Positions 7,253 through 16,891 of a stretch of DNA of 64,000 bases are shown here, in pieces. The notes below the pieces were generated by a model. That model worked only from the letters and a program-made list of their open reading frames with translations, was not told the origin of the DNA and did not search any database. Position 1 is the stretch's first letter, and each line of letters starts with the position of its first letter. This DNA comes from Arthrobacter sp. fls2-241-R2A-200 (GTDB lineage: Bacteria > Actinomycetota > Actinomycetes > Actinomycetales > Micrococcaceae). Where the stretch lies: contig NZ_JARVRJ010000017.1 of the NCBI RefSeq assembly GCF_030209745.1, forward strand, positions 62,001-126,000, read 5' to 3'. Position numbers and translations under genes: made by a program.

Positions 7253-8991
7253 TGAGCGAGTCTGTGAAAGCCAAGAAGAATTCCACCGCCGGTAACACGC
7301 CGGAAGCGGCCGAAGAGACCGGCAGTTCCGCGGTAGATCGAGCCAAGTCTGAGGCCGCCCTGCCCGCGCTCGGTATCAAAGGCATGCTCCGGTGGTCCTG
7401 GACCCAGTTGACCAGCATGCGCACGGCGTTGTTCCTGCTGCTGATGCTGGCGGTGGGCGCGGTCCCCGGTTCCCTGTTTCCCCAGCGGGCTGCTAACGCT
7501 GCAATCGTTACCCAATACATCAAGGACCGCCCCACCATTGGCCCGATCATGGATGCCGTGCAGCTGTTCGACGTCTACTCTTCAGCGTGGTTCTCGGCAA
7601 TCTACATCCTGCTCTTCATTTCCTTGATCGGCTGTGTCACTCCCCGGGCGATCGCTCACTACAAGGCGCTGAGGTCCAAGCCGCCGCGGACCCCCAAGCG
7701 CCTTTCGCGCCTGCCGGAGTATGGCACCCTGGTGCTGCCCGCCGACGCCGGGATTCCGGCGTCGAAAGCCATCACCGATGCCGCCGGGCTGCTCAAGAAG
7801 CGCGGTTACCGCGTGGACATCAGGGACGCCGACGGCGCGCTGCCTTCCGTAGGTGCCGAGCGTGGCCTCATCAAGGAAGTGGGAAACCTGGTTTTCCACA
7901 CCGCCCTGATCGGGGTGCTTGTCTCGGTGGCTGTGGGTGGGCTCTTTGGATACAGCGGCCAGCGGATCCTGGTGGAAGGTGACACCTTCGTCAACACCTT
8001 GGTGGGCTACGACCAGTTCACCCCCGGTTCCAACTTCCAAAGCGGCTGGCTGCAGCCGTACTCCGTTCAGCTGAACAGCTTCCAAGCCACCTTCGATCAC
8101 GAGACGCCCGGTAAGTTTGGCCAGCCCATCGATTACACGGCTGAGGTGACCACGAAGGAATCACCCGATGCGCCCGCCCAGAAGCAGGTCCTGAAGGTCA
8201 ACGATCCCCTCTCCTTGGGCGGAACCAACATCTACCTCACAGGCAACGGTTACGCCCCCATGGTCACTGTCCGCGACGGGCAGGGCAACATCGCCCTGCA
8301 GGGTCCGGTAGTGGCCAAGGTGCAAGGGGCCAACTACTATTCCTCGGTGGTCATCAAGGTGCCCGACGCCAAGCCCGACCAACTCGGCTTTGTTGGTTTC
8401 TTCCTGCCAACGGCCTTCGCCACTCAGGACGGGGTTTCCTTCAGCGGGGATCCGGAACTCCTCAACCCGCAGCTGAACCTGAACTCGTTCTACGGCGATC
8501 TGGGCCTGGACAAAGGCGTACCCCAAAACGTGTTCGAGCTGAACGTCGGAAACCTCAAGCCGCTCAACGGCCGTAACCTCCCGAACAAGGCCATCACCCT
8601 TACTCCCGGCCACACCGTTACTTTGCCTGACGGCAAGGGCAGTATCACTTTCGACGGCGTCAGGAAGTACGTGGGCCTGGACGTCCACAACAACCCCGGC
8701 CAGCTGTATGCGCTGATCTTCGGGTTGCTCGCCGTTGCAGGCCTGGTGACATCCCTGTACGTCAATCGTCGGCGGGTGTGGGTGCGCACCGGAACGCATG
8801 AAGATGGCCGCACTATGGTGGAGTACGGACTGCTCGCACGCGGTGAGGACCATCGCCTCGCGGGCGAAGCCGCAGCCTTGCGTGAACTTTTTGCCCGGGA
8901 ATGGAATGTTGCCGGTGAGCCCGACACCACGAGCCCGGTTAACCCGGACGCCCCGAACGCCGTCTCTTCCTCAACCACGAAGGACCAGTAA
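7252..8991 (+). CDS. resB: Cytochrome c biogenesis protein ResB
   Basis: The 579-residue protein has the ResB layout: a basic cytoplasmic head, helices at about residues 63-80 (FLLLMLAVGAVPGSLFPQ), 115-135 and 215-235, then a large extracytoplasmic domain and a fourth helix near residue 487 (LYALIFGLLAVAGLVTSLYV). With CcsB it forms the System II haem export and cytochrome c synthase complex. The stop overlaps the ccsB start (TAATG). The C-terminal 60 residues are hydrophilic and variable. Confidence 0.95.
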   Translation: MSESVKAKKNSTAGNTPEAAEETGSSAVDRAKSEAALPALGIKGMLRWSWTQLTSMRTALFLLLMLAVGAVPGSLFPQRAANAAIVTQYIKDRPTIGPIMDAVQLFDVYSSAWFSAIYILLFISLIGCVTPRAIAHYKALRSKPPRTPKRLSRLPEYGTLVLPADAGIPASKAITDAAGLLKKRGYRVDIRDADGALPSVGAERGLIKEVGNLVFHTALIGVLVSVAVGGLFGYSGQRILVEGDTFVNTLVGYDQFTPGSNFQSGWLQPYSVQLNSFQATFDHETPGKFGQPIDYTAEVTTKESPDAPAQKQVLKVNDPLSLGGTNIYLTGNGYAPMVTVRDGQGNIALQGPVVAKVQGANYYSSVVIKVPDAKPDQLGFVGFFLPTAFATQDGVSFSGDPELLNPQLNLNSFYGDLGLDKGVPQNVFELNVGNLKPLNGRNLPNKAITLTPGHTVTLPDGKGSITFDGVRKYVGLDVHNNPGQLYALIFGLLAVAGLVTSLYVNRRRVWVRTGTHEDGRTMVEYGLLARGEDHRLAGEAAALRELFAREWNVAGEPDTTSPVNPDAPNAVSSSTTKDQ

Positions 8992-10052
8992 TGCCTGTCA
9001 TCAACGAAACCCTGGGCCAGTACAGCGAGCTCTTCATGCTGTTGGCCGCCAGCACGTACACCGTGGCTTTCATCGCGTTCGCCTGGGACCTGGCCAAGAG
9101 CAGCAAGGCATTGCGCGCGATCGACCTCAAGGCAGCGGCAACCGCCGAGGCCGAGAGGGTGCCCGTGGCCGCCGGCCGCGCCGCCTTGGCAGGACCCGAC
9201 GCCGGTGGGCCGGCCGGACGTGCCGAGCGTCCGACGTCGGGCGTCACCGTTGAGGGTGGCACAGCGGCGGGGGACATGAGGTACACCGCCGCGCGCCGCG
9301 TCCCCGCCCGTGTGGCAGTCGCGCTGACCGTGTTGGGGGCCCTCATCCACGCAGCGGGTGTACTGACGCGTGCGTTTGGCGCCGGCCGCGTGCCGTGGGG
9401 AAACATGTACGAGTTCCTCACCACCGGAGCCTTCGTGGCCATCGCCGTGTTCCTGGTGGTCCTCATCCGGCGTGACCTCCGGTTCCTCGGAACGTTCGTG
9501 GTGGGTCTGGCCATCATCATGCTGGTGGCGGCGTCAATTGCTTTCTGGACTCCTGTTGGACACCTTGTTCCGGCTTTGCAGAGTTATTGGCTGATCATCC
9601 ACGTTTCCATCGCGGTGCTGTCCTCGGCCTTATTCACCTTGACGTTCGCGATGTCAGCGCTTCAGTTGGTGCAGTCGCACCGTCAGAAGAGCCTTGCCGC
9701 GGGGCGACCGGACAAGCTTGGCTTCATGCGCTTGGTACCGAACGCGCTGAGCTTGGAGAACCTGTCCTACCGGATCAACGCCGTTGCTTTTGTGGGCTGG
9801 ACGTTCACGTTGATGTTCGGTGCCATCTGGGCAGAAAAGGCGTGGGGCCGCTTCTGGGGCTGGGACCCCAAGGAAGTATGGACGTTCGTTATCTGGGTTG
9901 TGTATGCCGGTTACCTTCACGCCCGTGCAACCCGTGGCTGGACGGGAACCCGGGCCGCATGGTTGTCGATCATCGGCTACGCCTGTGTCATCGTCAACTT
10001 CACGCTGGTAAACACGGTCCTCAACGGTTTGCACTCGTACTCGGGGCTGTAG
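8991..10052 (+). CDS. ccsB: Cytochrome c biogenesis protein CcsB/ResC
   Basis: The 353-residue polytopic protein carries the tryptophan-rich WWD haem-handling motif WGRFWGWDPKEVWTFVIW near residue 285, with haem-ligand histidines in flanking loops (HVSIAVLSSALF and YAGYLHARATRGW). It works with ResB to carry haem across the membrane and attach it to CxxCH sites. About eight helices are visible. A basic, alanine-rich cytoplasmic loop between helices 1 and 2 (residues 35-100) is longer than in Bacillus. It is the last gene of the tlpA-ccdA-resB-ccsB unit. No clear terminator follows. Confidence 0.95.
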   Translation: MPVINETLGQYSELFMLLAASTYTVAFIAFAWDLAKSSKALRAIDLKAAATAEAERVPVAAGRAALAGPDAGGPAGRAERPTSGVTVEGGTAAGDMRYTAARRVPARVAVALTVLGALIHAAGVLTRAFGAGRVPWGNMYEFLTTGAFVAIAVFLVVLIRRDLRFLGTFVVGLAIIMLVAASIAFWTPVGHLVPALQSYWLIIHVSIAVLSSALFTLTFAMSALQLVQSHRQKSLAAGRPDKLGFMRLVPNALSLENLSYRINAVAFVGWTFTLMFGAIWAEKAWGRFWGWDPKEVWTFVIWVVYAGYLHARATRGWTGTRAAWLSIIGYACVIVNFTLVNTVLNGLHSYSGL

Positions 10053-10081
10053 GGCTTACCGCGCTCTAGAACTACGGGCGC

Positions 10082-10450
10082 TTAATTCAACCCGTCGGTG
10101 TCTTGCGGTTCCTGGCCGCGCGCACGCTTCTCCGCGTCCCGTTTGGCTTTGAGTTGCCGCAGGCGCTGCTCTTCGGCTTGGTTGCGGCGGCGGATCTCGA
10201 GGTTCCGCAAGAACTCGGGGTCGTCATCGGGCGCTGCGGGGTAGTGGCGGGTGACTTGGGCTTCGGGCTTGCCGTACGGCCGGCCAAAGATGAACCACAG
10301 AACCGCGCCAAGCAAGGGGAGCACGATCATGACCACGATCCAGGCGAGCTTGGGAAGACCGCGTGTGGCCCGTTTGTCCGTCCGAATCGCGTCCACCAAG
10401 GCGTAGACAAAGAAAACAAGAACGACGACGACGCCAACTACCCGGACCAT
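10082..10450 (-). CDS. Small membrane protein with PLDc_N domain
   Basis: The 122-residue protein has two helices in its first 60 residues, VGVVVVLVFFVYALVDAI and LAWIVVMIVLPLLGAVLWFI, followed by FGRPYGKP. This is the pattern of the phospholipase D N-terminal transmembrane module (PLDc_N), here without any phospholipase domain. The C-terminal 50 residues are highly charged (many Arg, Lys, Gln) and may form a coiled coil. Stand-alone PLDc_N proteins are common in actinobacteria and their function is not known. It is divergent from the DUF4229 gene. Confidence 0.85.
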   Translation of the reverse strand: MVRVVGVVVVLVFFVYALVDAIRTDKRATRGLPKLAWIVVMIVLPLLGAVLWFIFGRPYGKPEAQVTRHYPAAPDDDPEFLRNLEIRRRNQAEEQRLRQLKAKRDAEKRARGQEPQDTDGLN

Positions 10451-10538
10451 GCACCAAGTCTAGTCTTCCAAGGCCCATCACTGGGGGCGGATTTTGACGC
10501 CATCAGGCTGCTCCCAGTTGAACGGGTAAACTTGCAGG

Positions 10539-10847
10539 GTGGCTTTCCTGAAGTATTCCCTCATCCGTTTGGCGCTGTTTGTGCCGTTGTTCGTGCTGTT
10601 CGCTTTCCTGCAGGTGGGCTTGGTGGCAGCGGCGGTGTTTGCCGGACTGGTGGCCTTCGCCCTCAGCTACCTTTTCTTCCAAAAGCAGCGGGATGCGGCC
10701 ACCTCCGCAATGCGCGAGCGGCTTTCCGGCCGGGCAAAGCCCCTCCGGACTGCCGGTGAAGTCGAAGATGCGGCGGTTGAAGACAACCTGGTGGAGCAGA
10801 ACCCCGAAATCGCAGTGAACAACGACAAACGGCCGGGCAACGCCTAA
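10539..10847 (+). CDS. DUF4229 family membrane protein
   Basis: The 102-residue protein starts at GTG 10539 with two hydrophobic helices (LIRLALFVPLFVLFAFL and AAAVFAGLVAFALSYLFF). They are followed by a charged tail with KQRDAATSAMRERLSGR, which is the DUF4229 signature. It is an inner-membrane protein of unknown role. In related genomes it also sits next to menA, as here (convergent, 25 bases apart). Confidence 0.85.
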   Translation: MAFLKYSLIRLALFVPLFVLFAFLQVGLVAAAVFAGLVAFALSYLFFQKQRDAATSAMRERLSGRAKPLRTAGEVEDAAVEDNLVEQNPEIAVNNDKRPGNA

Positions 10848-10872
10848 GGCATTACCAGCGAGGCCGCAGGCC

Positions 10873-11754
10873 TTAGAAGCCGCGGCTCAAGATCAAGCCG
10901 ATTGAGAAGAGAACGCTGTAACCGAGGTTGATCAGGCCGGTCTGTTTCAGCACCGGGATGAGGCTCTTGCGCTTCTTCCCGTTGATCATGAGCCACGCCG
11001 GCAACAGGCAGGCCGGGATCAGCAGCAGCACAATCAGCATCCATGGCTTGGTGGGTGCCAGGACGATCACCAGCAAGATCGCGACGGCGAGCATCAGCAC
11101 ATAGCTTTCGCGGGCGTGCCGGTCTCCCAAGCGCACGGCGAGCGTCCGTTTTCCGGCCGCGGCGTCCGTGGGAATATCCCTGACGTTATTGGCCATCAAC
11201 AGCGCGCAAGCGATCAGCCCGGTACCGATCGCGCCCACCACGGCGGCGACGCTGATCTGTCCGGCCTGCGTGTACGTGGTGCCAAGGGTGGCCACGAGCC
11301 CAAAGAACACGAAGACGAAAACGTCCCCCAGCCCCATGTAGCCGTAGGGGTTCTTGCCGCCGGTGTAACCCCATGCGGCCAGGACGCAGCCGATGCCCAC
11401 CAGGATCAGCCACCACGATTGGGTAATGATCACCAAGATCAGTCCGCAGATCATCGCCGCCCCGAACAAGCCAAATGCCGCCCACTTCACGTGCTCGGGC
11501 TTTGCTGCACCGGAGCCAACCAAGCGCAGGGGCCCAACGCGGTCTTCGTCCGTGCCACGGATTCCGTCCGAATAATCGTTGGCGTAGTTCACGCCCACCT
11601 GGAGCAGGAGCGCAACAAGTGCCGCCAGGATCGCGTTCAGTAGCCGGAACGCATGGAGCTCATACGCTGCCGCCGAACCGATCAGGACGGGCGCGATAGC
11701 CGCGGGCAGTGTGCGGAGCCGGGCCCCTTGAATCCATTGTGCAGCTGTCGCCAC
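10873..11754 (-). CDS. menA: 1,4-dihydroxy-2-naphthoate polyprenyltransferase MenA
   Basis: This 293-residue UbiA-type enzyme attaches the polyprenyl tail to DHNA to make demethylmenaquinone. The two Asp-rich Mg-diphosphate motifs are visible: NYANDYSDGIRGTDEDR (residues 56-72) and NNVRDIPTDAAAGKRT (about 189-204). About eight helices follow the usual spacing. It is the last gene of the menB-menE-menA run, 62 bases after menE. Confidence 0.95.
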   Translation of the reverse strand: MATAAQWIQGARLRTLPAAIAPVLIGSAAAYELHAFRLLNAILAALVALLLQVGVNYANDYSDGIRGTDEDRVGPLRLVGSGAAKPEHVKWAAFGLFGAAMICGLILVIITQSWWLILVGIGCVLAAWGYTGGKNPYGYMGLGDVFVFVFFGLVATLGTTYTQAGQISVAAVVGAIGTGLIACALLMANNVRDIPTDAAAGKRTLAVRLGDRHARESYVLMLAVAILLVIVLAPTKPWMLIVLLLIPACLLPAWLMINGKKRKSLIPVLKQTGLINLGYSVLFSIGLILSRGF

Positions 11755-11816
11755 GTGCAGTACCTCGTGTATTTCGCGATTGATCGTCGGGTGGAGTTCG
11801 TGAGGGAAGAACGTGT

Positions 11817-12953
11817 CTATTGTCCCCGATGGAGGGCGGAAAGCCGTTCAATCATGGTTAGCCGGTCGGGTTTCCCATTGGGCAGCATCAGCAATTCCCT
11901 GTCCACGCACGCGGTCTTGGGCGCCAGGACGCCCAGCAAGTGCTCCCGCTGTGACATGACACGCTGCAGTCCTTCTTCGCTGGGGTCGTCCAGGGCCAAG
12001 TAGGCTGCAACGGCTTGCCCCCACTGCCGGGAGGGGACGCCGGCAACGAAAGCCGCTTTGACGCCGTCGAGCGTTTCCAGCTTGCTTTGGATGTACGCGG
12101 CGGAGCCTTTGACGCCGCCCGTGATGATGACGTCGTCCGCGCGGCCCAAGACCGTGAGCTTGCCGTCGTCGGACAATTCGCCGAGGTCGCCGGTCACGTA
12201 CCAGCGGATACCGTCTTCTTCGAAGAACGCTTGGGCTGAGGCCTCGGCATCGAGGTAGCCCGCAGCCACGGTGTCTCCGCCGAGCAGGACACGGCCCGCC
12301 AACTCACCGGCCCCAATGCGCACCTCGACGCCGTCCAGCGGCGTGCCGTCGTAGACGCAACCGCCGCAGGTTTCGGCCGAGCCGTAGGTGGTCACCACCG
12401 TCAGGCCTGCGTCCCGGGCAGCGGCACGGAGCGCCGGGGTGGCAGGTGCGCCGCCCAGGAGGATTGCGTTGAAGCGTCGCAGGACGGCGAGGGTTGCTGG
12501 AGCGGGAGAATCGAGGAGACGTTGCAATTGCGTCGGAACCAAGGACGTGAAACGGATCTTGTCGGTGAGTTCCTCTGCCGCGGCCGTGAAAGCCTCAGGA
12601 GTGAAGCCGTTCGACTGGTCCATTACCCACGGGCGGGTTCCGGCGTAGAGCGACCTGACCAGCACCTGGATACCGGCCACGAACTGCAGGGGCAAGGCCA
12701 GTAGCCACTGCCCTTCGCCGCGGAGCGCCATGGCGGTGGCCACGGATGACGCCGCAAGGGCGTCCACAGTCAGGATGGTTGCCTTCGGAGTCCCTGTGGA
12801 TCCGGAGGTGCGGACCACGACGGCGGCATCCTCGACTCCCGTTTCCACCGGGACTGCCGTGGGCTGGCCGTTTGCGCTAACAGTTATTTCGACGGCGGGG
12901 CCCTCGCCCTCCAAGGCTGCTGCGAGTGCTTTGAGTACGGGCTCGATGTCCAC
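11817..12953 (-). CDS. menE: o-Succinylbenzoate-CoA ligase MenE
   Basis: The 378-residue ANL-superfamily enzyme activates OSB with ATP and CoA. The P-loop-like motif VVRTSGSTGTPKATIL is at residues 46-61. The adenylate-binding motif TTYGSAETCGG is near residue 190, YVTGDLGELSDDGKLTVLGR near 251, and the C-terminal Lys in LPNGKPDR near 364. It is shorter than typical 450-residue ligases because the N-terminal region is reduced, as is common for actinobacterial MenE. It lies eight bases after menB on the same strand. Confidence 0.94.
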   Translation of the reverse strand: MDIEPVLKALAAALEGEGPAVEITVSANGQPTAVPVETGVEDAAVVVRTSGSTGTPKATILTVDALAASSVATAMALRGEGQWLLALPLQFVAGIQVLVRSLYAGTRPWVMDQSNGFTPEAFTAAAEELTDKIRFTSLVPTQLQRLLDSPAPATLAVLRRFNAILLGGAPATPALRAAARDAGLTVVTTYGSAETCGGCVYDGTPLDGVEVRIGAGELAGRVLLGGDTVAAGYLDAEASAQAFFEEDGIRWYVTGDLGELSDDGKLTVLGRADDVIITGGVKGSAAYIQSKLETLDGVKAAFVAGVPSRQWGQAVAAYLALDDPSEEGLQRVMSQREHLLGVLAPKTACVDRELLMLPNGKPDRLTMIERLSALHRGQ

Positions 12954-12961
12954 GAGGCGTC

Positions 12962-13927
12962 CTAGAAGTAGTAGGGGAAGCTGGACCAGTCGGGGTCGCG
13001 CTTCTGGAGGAATGCTTCCTTGCCTTCCACGGCTTCGTCCGTCATATATGCCAGCCGGGTGGCTTCGCCGGCGAATACCTGCTGCCCGGCCAGTCCGTCA
13101 TCGGCCAGGTTGAACGCGAATTTGAGCATGCGGATGGCCTGCGGGGACTGTCGGGCAATGTCGGCCGCGTACTCGAGCGCCACCTCTTCGAGGCGCTCGT
13201 GGTCTACAGCCTCGTTGACTGCGCCCATGCGGACCATGTCCTCGGCGGAGTACTCGCGTGCAAGGAAGAAGATCTCCCGCGCTGCCTTCTGCCCGATTTG
13301 CCGGGCCAGCAGCGCCGAGCCGTATCCGGCGTCGAAACTTCCCACGGTGGCGTCGGTCTGCTTGAACTTGCCGTGCTGGCGCGACGCAATGGTGAGGTCG
13401 CTGACCACGTGCAGGGAATGGCCGCCACCAGCCGCCCAGCCGTTCACCACGGCGATGACTACCTTGGGCATGGTGCGCATGAGGCGCTGGACTTCCAGGA
13501 TGTGGAGCCGGCCGGCGCGGGCAGGGTCGATAAATTCTGCGGAATCACCGGCGGCGCCCTCTACCTGGTAGCGGTATCCATCCCGGCCACGGATGCGCTG
13601 ATCCCCTCCGGAACAGAACGAGTGGCCGCCGTCCTTCCCGGACGGGCCGTTGCCCGTGAGCAGGACCGTCGCGACGTCGGGCGTCATGCGGGCGTGGTCC
13701 ATGGCGCGGTAAAGCTCGTCCACCGTGCCGGGACGGAAGGCGTTCCGAACTTCCGGCCGGTTGAACGCGATCCGGACCGTCGGCAGGTCCTTGACGATCG
13801 CTCCCGCCGCATCACGTTCCACCTGCCGGTGGTAGGTCATGTCCTTGAAGTCGTCAAAGCCGGACACTGTGCGCCAGCGGACGGGGTCAAAGATGTCAGA
13901 AACCTTGGCAGGCAGATCGTTGTTCAC
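12962..13927 (-). CDS. menB: 1,4-dihydroxy-2-naphthoyl-CoA synthase MenB
   Basis: The 321-residue crotonase-fold enzyme closes the second naphthoate ring. Visible signatures are FNRPEVRNAFRPGTVDELY, the oxyanion-hole segment SGGDQRIRG, VVNGWAAGGGHSLHVVSDLT and the MenB-specific TDATVGSFDAGYGSALLARQ region. The C-terminus ends in DWSSFPYYF, close to the usual W-x-x-F-P ending. It is the first gene of the men unit on the minus strand, with the VOC gene 21 bases upstream. Confidence 0.96.
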   Translation of the reverse strand: MNNDLPAKVSDIFDPVRWRTVSGFDDFKDMTYHRQVERDAAGAIVKDLPTVRIAFNRPEVRNAFRPGTVDELYRAMDHARMTPDVATVLLTGNGPSGKDGGHSFCSGGDQRIRGRDGYRYQVEGAAGDSAEFIDPARAGRLHILEVQRLMRTMPKVVIAVVNGWAAGGGHSLHVVSDLTIASRQHGKFKQTDATVGSFDAGYGSALLARQIGQKAAREIFFLAREYSAEDMVRMGAVNEAVDHERLEEVALEYAADIARQSPQAIRMLKFAFNLADDGLAGQQVFAGEATRLAYMTDEAVEGKEAFLQKRDPDWSSFPYYF

Positions 13928-13948
13928 AGTCCGAGTCTAGTAATGGCC

Positions 13949-14386
13949 TCAGCTGATGCAGAACTCGTTGCCTTCAGGGTCCGCCATGGTGTGCCACTCA
14001 TGCGGCCCCTGCCTGGCCGTCCAGAGGTAGGTGGCGCCCCGGTCCTCAAGCTGTTTGCGGACCGCGTCCTTGTCCCGGCCATCGAGCCGGACGTCCCAGT
14101 GCACCCGGTTCTTGACGGACTTTTCGGCGGCATCCACTTGGAACAGGATCCGCCGGCCCTCCTTCTGGCCCAGCTCCCCAGCGGGCACGATCGCGCAGCC
14201 ATCGGCCCACACGAGTTTTCCCTTGTGGGTGGTGGCCTGATCTTCAGTTGCGAAGCCTTGCTCGATCATGGACCGGATGGTGGACTCGGACTGCGGCTCT
14301 ACCTGCCATTGAAGGGTCTCCGCCCACCAATCGGCGAGGGCGTGGGGGTCCTTGCAATCGACTACTACTTGGATGTTCAGTGCCAT
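13949..14386 (-). CDS. VOC superfamily (glyoxalase-like) protein
   Basis: The 145-residue protein opens with MALNIQVVVDCKDPHALADW, a beta-alpha start of a vicinal oxygen chelate module. It continues with RILFQVDAAEKSVKNRVHWD and ends with PEGNEFCIS, the standard closing strand. This is the Glyoxalase_6 type common in actinobacteria, whose substrates are unknown. No link to menaquinone synthesis is evident beyond location. Confidence 0.85.
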   Translation of the reverse strand: MALNIQVVVDCKDPHALADWWAETLQWQVEPQSESTIRSMIEQGFATEDQATTHKGKLVWADGCAIVPAGELGQKEGRRILFQVDAAEKSVKNRVHWDVRLDGRDKDAVRKQLEDRGATYLWTARQGPHEWHTMADPEGNEFCIS

Positions 14387-14434
14387 GCTTATGAGGCTAA
14401 GCGTGCGGGTGGGCGGCTGGGTAGGCCTCCGGGC

Positions 14435-15178
14435 TCAGTGGGGGAGGAGTTGCGCGGGGACGGCGTAGATCAGGATTACCGCCAAGAGGTTTTTTGTGGC
14501 GTGGACAAAGTACGAGAACATCAGATTCTTTCCTGTCCACACGTAGACCGCCACCAGGATGATGCCCATGCCCAGGTACGGAGCCAGGGCTGAAAGTACC
14601 AACCCCTCCCTGCCCACAACATGGATCGAGGCAAAGAGGAACACGGAGAGCGCGCAGCAGATCCAGATATTGACGTGTCGCGACAGCTTACCGATCACAA
14701 GGTGCCGGAAAAGGTACTCCTCCACGAACGGCCCCAGCACCACCAGCAGCGGAACCATCAGCCACGCAGGCACGTGCTGCAGCAGGCCCTGGATCCCCAA
14801 CTGGTTTTCCGAGCTTTGTGCCGAGCCGAATGCTGCCATCAGGAAAGCCGTGAGAATGAGCATCACAACGATGGCTAATGGCACCATCCCCAGCGTGAAC
14901 CACGGCCGCGTGCCCAGGATCCTGAAGTCGCGGCCCACCACGCGCCAAGCAGAGATGATGGCGAAGAGCCCGACGACGGCATAGAACACCGCATTGACCG
15001 CATATGCCGCTGTGGCCGGGTCCGGGAACACGTGCAGCATCAGCGGTCTCAGCGACTCGCCTGCCAGCGTGAAATAGACCGTGAAGCCCACGTAGGCGGC
15101 CACGGCAACGGCATCGAAGGCATTGAATTTGTACAGATGCGCCTTGGTTGGCCGCGCGTTGGTCGAAATGGTGCCCAT
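14435..15178 (-). CDS. CPBP-family intramembrane glutamic endopeptidase
   Basis: Start ATG 15178 (MGTISTNARPTKAHLYKF) gives 247 residues; the 22 residues before it look non-coding. There are about seven hydrophobic helices. The family motif E-E-x-x-x-R appears in GPFVEEYLFRHLVIGKL near residue 156, and the following conserved His is in ASIHVVGREG. CPBP proteins are Rce1-like membrane proteases; in bacteria several act in bacteriocin maturation or immunity, and most have no known substrate. Two active-site elements are intact, so activity is likely. Confidence 0.88.
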   Translation of the reverse strand: MGTISTNARPTKAHLYKFNAFDAVAVAAYVGFTVYFTLAGESLRPLMLHVFPDPATAAYAVNAVFYAVVGLFAIISAWRVVGRDFRILGTRPWFTLGMVPLAIVVMLILTAFLMAAFGSAQSSENQLGIQGLLQHVPAWLMVPLLVVLGPFVEEYLFRHLVIGKLSRHVNIWICCALSVFLFASIHVVGREGLVLSALAPYLGMGIILVAVYVWTGKNLMFSYFVHATKNLLAVILIYAVPAQLLPH

Positions 15179-15417
15179 AGGACCAGCGTAGCTTTGCTTG
15201 GCAGCCCCACGCATGGCCCATCTGTTGCCTGCGTCACGGACCATCCCTAGCCGTCCCGTAAGATAGACGCGTTGCGCGAACGTTCGGTGTTCCGCTGCTT
15301 TCGGCCTTCAACGGGGTTTCCAAAGTGGAAAACCTCGAATTATGTGAGCCAAAGCCGCGTGTTTTCCGTCACGTTGGCCGCCCTTAACAGCAACACCCCG
15401 ACCCGCAAGGAACAGCT

Positions 15418-16881
15418 GTGCCGCAAAGTACTCCCACAGATCTCAAGAACGCCCCGGTCGCATCCCCGGCCGCCGGTTCCACCCTCAGTGCCGAGGGATA
15501 TCAGAAGACCCTGGGCCGCCGCCACGTCACCATGATCGCCATGGGTGGCGCAATCGGCGTCGGACTCTTCATGGGTGCCGGTGGCCGCTTGGCCTCTACC
15601 GGCCCGGCCCTGATCTTTTCCTACGCCATCGCGGGCGTCATCGCGTACCTCCTGATGCGCGCCCTGGGTGAGCTCATCATGTACCGCCAGACCTCAGGCT
15701 CCTTCGTGAGCTACGCGGGCGAAATGTTCGGCAAGAAGGGTGCCTACCTTTCGGGTTGGATGTACTTCATCAACTGGGCCATGACCGGCATCGCCGAACT
15801 CATCGCGATCGGACTGTACTTCCAGTTCTTCTTCCCGAACGTGCCCGTTGAACTCTCTGCCATTGCCGCGCTGGTGCTGCTGGTGGCAGTGAACCTGTTC
15901 AGCGTCAAGGCGTTCGGCGAGTTCGAATTCTGGGCGTCCTGCCTCAAGGTTGCCGCCATCCTGATCTTCCTTGTGGTGGGTACGTTCATGGTTGTCACCA
16001 ACGCCCATGTCGGCGCCGGACACGCCTCGGTGGGCAACCTCTTCCAGGGCGACGGCGGCATGTTCCCCAAGGGCGGACTGGTCATGATCCTGGTCCTCAA
16101 CGCCGTGATCTTCGCTTACAACGCCATCGAACTGGTGGGCATCACCGCAGGCGAAATGGAGAACCCGGAGCGCGAAGTGCCCAAGGCGATCCGCGCCGTC
16201 GTCGTTCGTATCGTGATCTTCTACGTCGGTTCGGTGATGCTCCTGGCGATGCTGCTGCCCTCTGACCAGTACCACGCTGGAACATCGCCGTTTGTTACCG
16301 TGTTCGGCCAGATGGGCCTCGGCTGGATGGGCGACGTGATGAACATGATCGTCATCACCGCCGCGCTGTCCTCCTGCAACTCCGGGCTTTACTCGATCGG
16401 GCGCATCTTCCGGACCATGGCCAATAACGGCCACGCTCCCAAGTGGCTCACCAAGATGTCCACACGGCACGTTCCGTACGCGGCCATCCTCGCGATCGGT
16501 GCCGTTTACCTCGTGGGCATCCTGCTAAACATCTGGCTCGGCGGCTCGCACGCGTTCGACCTTGCATTGAACACCGCTTCCATTGGGGTCATCTTCACGT
16601 GGGGCTCCATCTTTGCGAGCCAGATCGCGCTCCGGAAGAAGCGCGGCAATGTCTCCACCCTTCCGATGCCCGGTTCGCCGTGGACAAGCTGGGTGGGCCT
16701 CGTGGCGCTGCTCGCCATCACGGTGCTCATCGGTTTCGACACCATGACGGACAAGGCTTCCGGCGAGGTCTTCCTGTTGGGTCTCTGGACGCTGGCCACC
16801 ATCCCCTTCTTTGCCCTCGTGTTGTGGCTGGGCTGGCAGAAGGTCAAGAACAACGAGCCTAAGAGCGAGCTGTTCAGCTAA
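15418..16881 (+). CDS. Amino acid permease (APC superfamily, AAT type)
   Basis: The 487-residue protein begins at GTG 15418. It has 12 predicted helices, and the first carries the substrate-backbone motif GGAIGVGLFMGAGGRLASTG. ALGELIMYRQTSGSFVSYAG and EMENPEREVPKAIRAVVVR are also characteristic of the AAT group (LysP, AnsP, CycA, GabP). It imports an amino acid with H+. The sequence is closest in pattern to the AnsP/CycA group, but the substrate cannot be fixed. It is a single-gene unit followed by a long inverted repeat. Confidence 0.93.
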   Translation: MPQSTPTDLKNAPVASPAAGSTLSAEGYQKTLGRRHVTMIAMGGAIGVGLFMGAGGRLASTGPALIFSYAIAGVIAYLLMRALGELIMYRQTSGSFVSYAGEMFGKKGAYLSGWMYFINWAMTGIAELIAIGLYFQFFFPNVPVELSAIAALVLLVAVNLFSVKAFGEFEFWASCLKVAAILIFLVVGTFMVVTNAHVGAGHASVGNLFQGDGGMFPKGGLVMILVLNAVIFAYNAIELVGITAGEMENPEREVPKAIRAVVVRIVIFYVGSVMLLAMLLPSDQYHAGTSPFVTVFGQMGLGWMGDVMNMIVITAALSSCNSGLYSIGRIFRTMANNGHAPKWLTKMSTRHVPYAAILAIGAVYLVGILLNIWLGGSHAFDLALNTASIGVIFTWGSIFASQIALRKKRGNVSTLPMPGSPWTSWVGLVALLAITVLIGFDTMTDKASGEVFLLGLWTLATIPFFALVLWLGWQKVKNNEPKSELFS

Positions 16882-16891
16882 CTTTTCCGTT

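Noticed and set aside
13199..14593. 464-codon plus-strand frame
   Set aside because: Antisense to menB and the VOC gene; no recognisable protein features.
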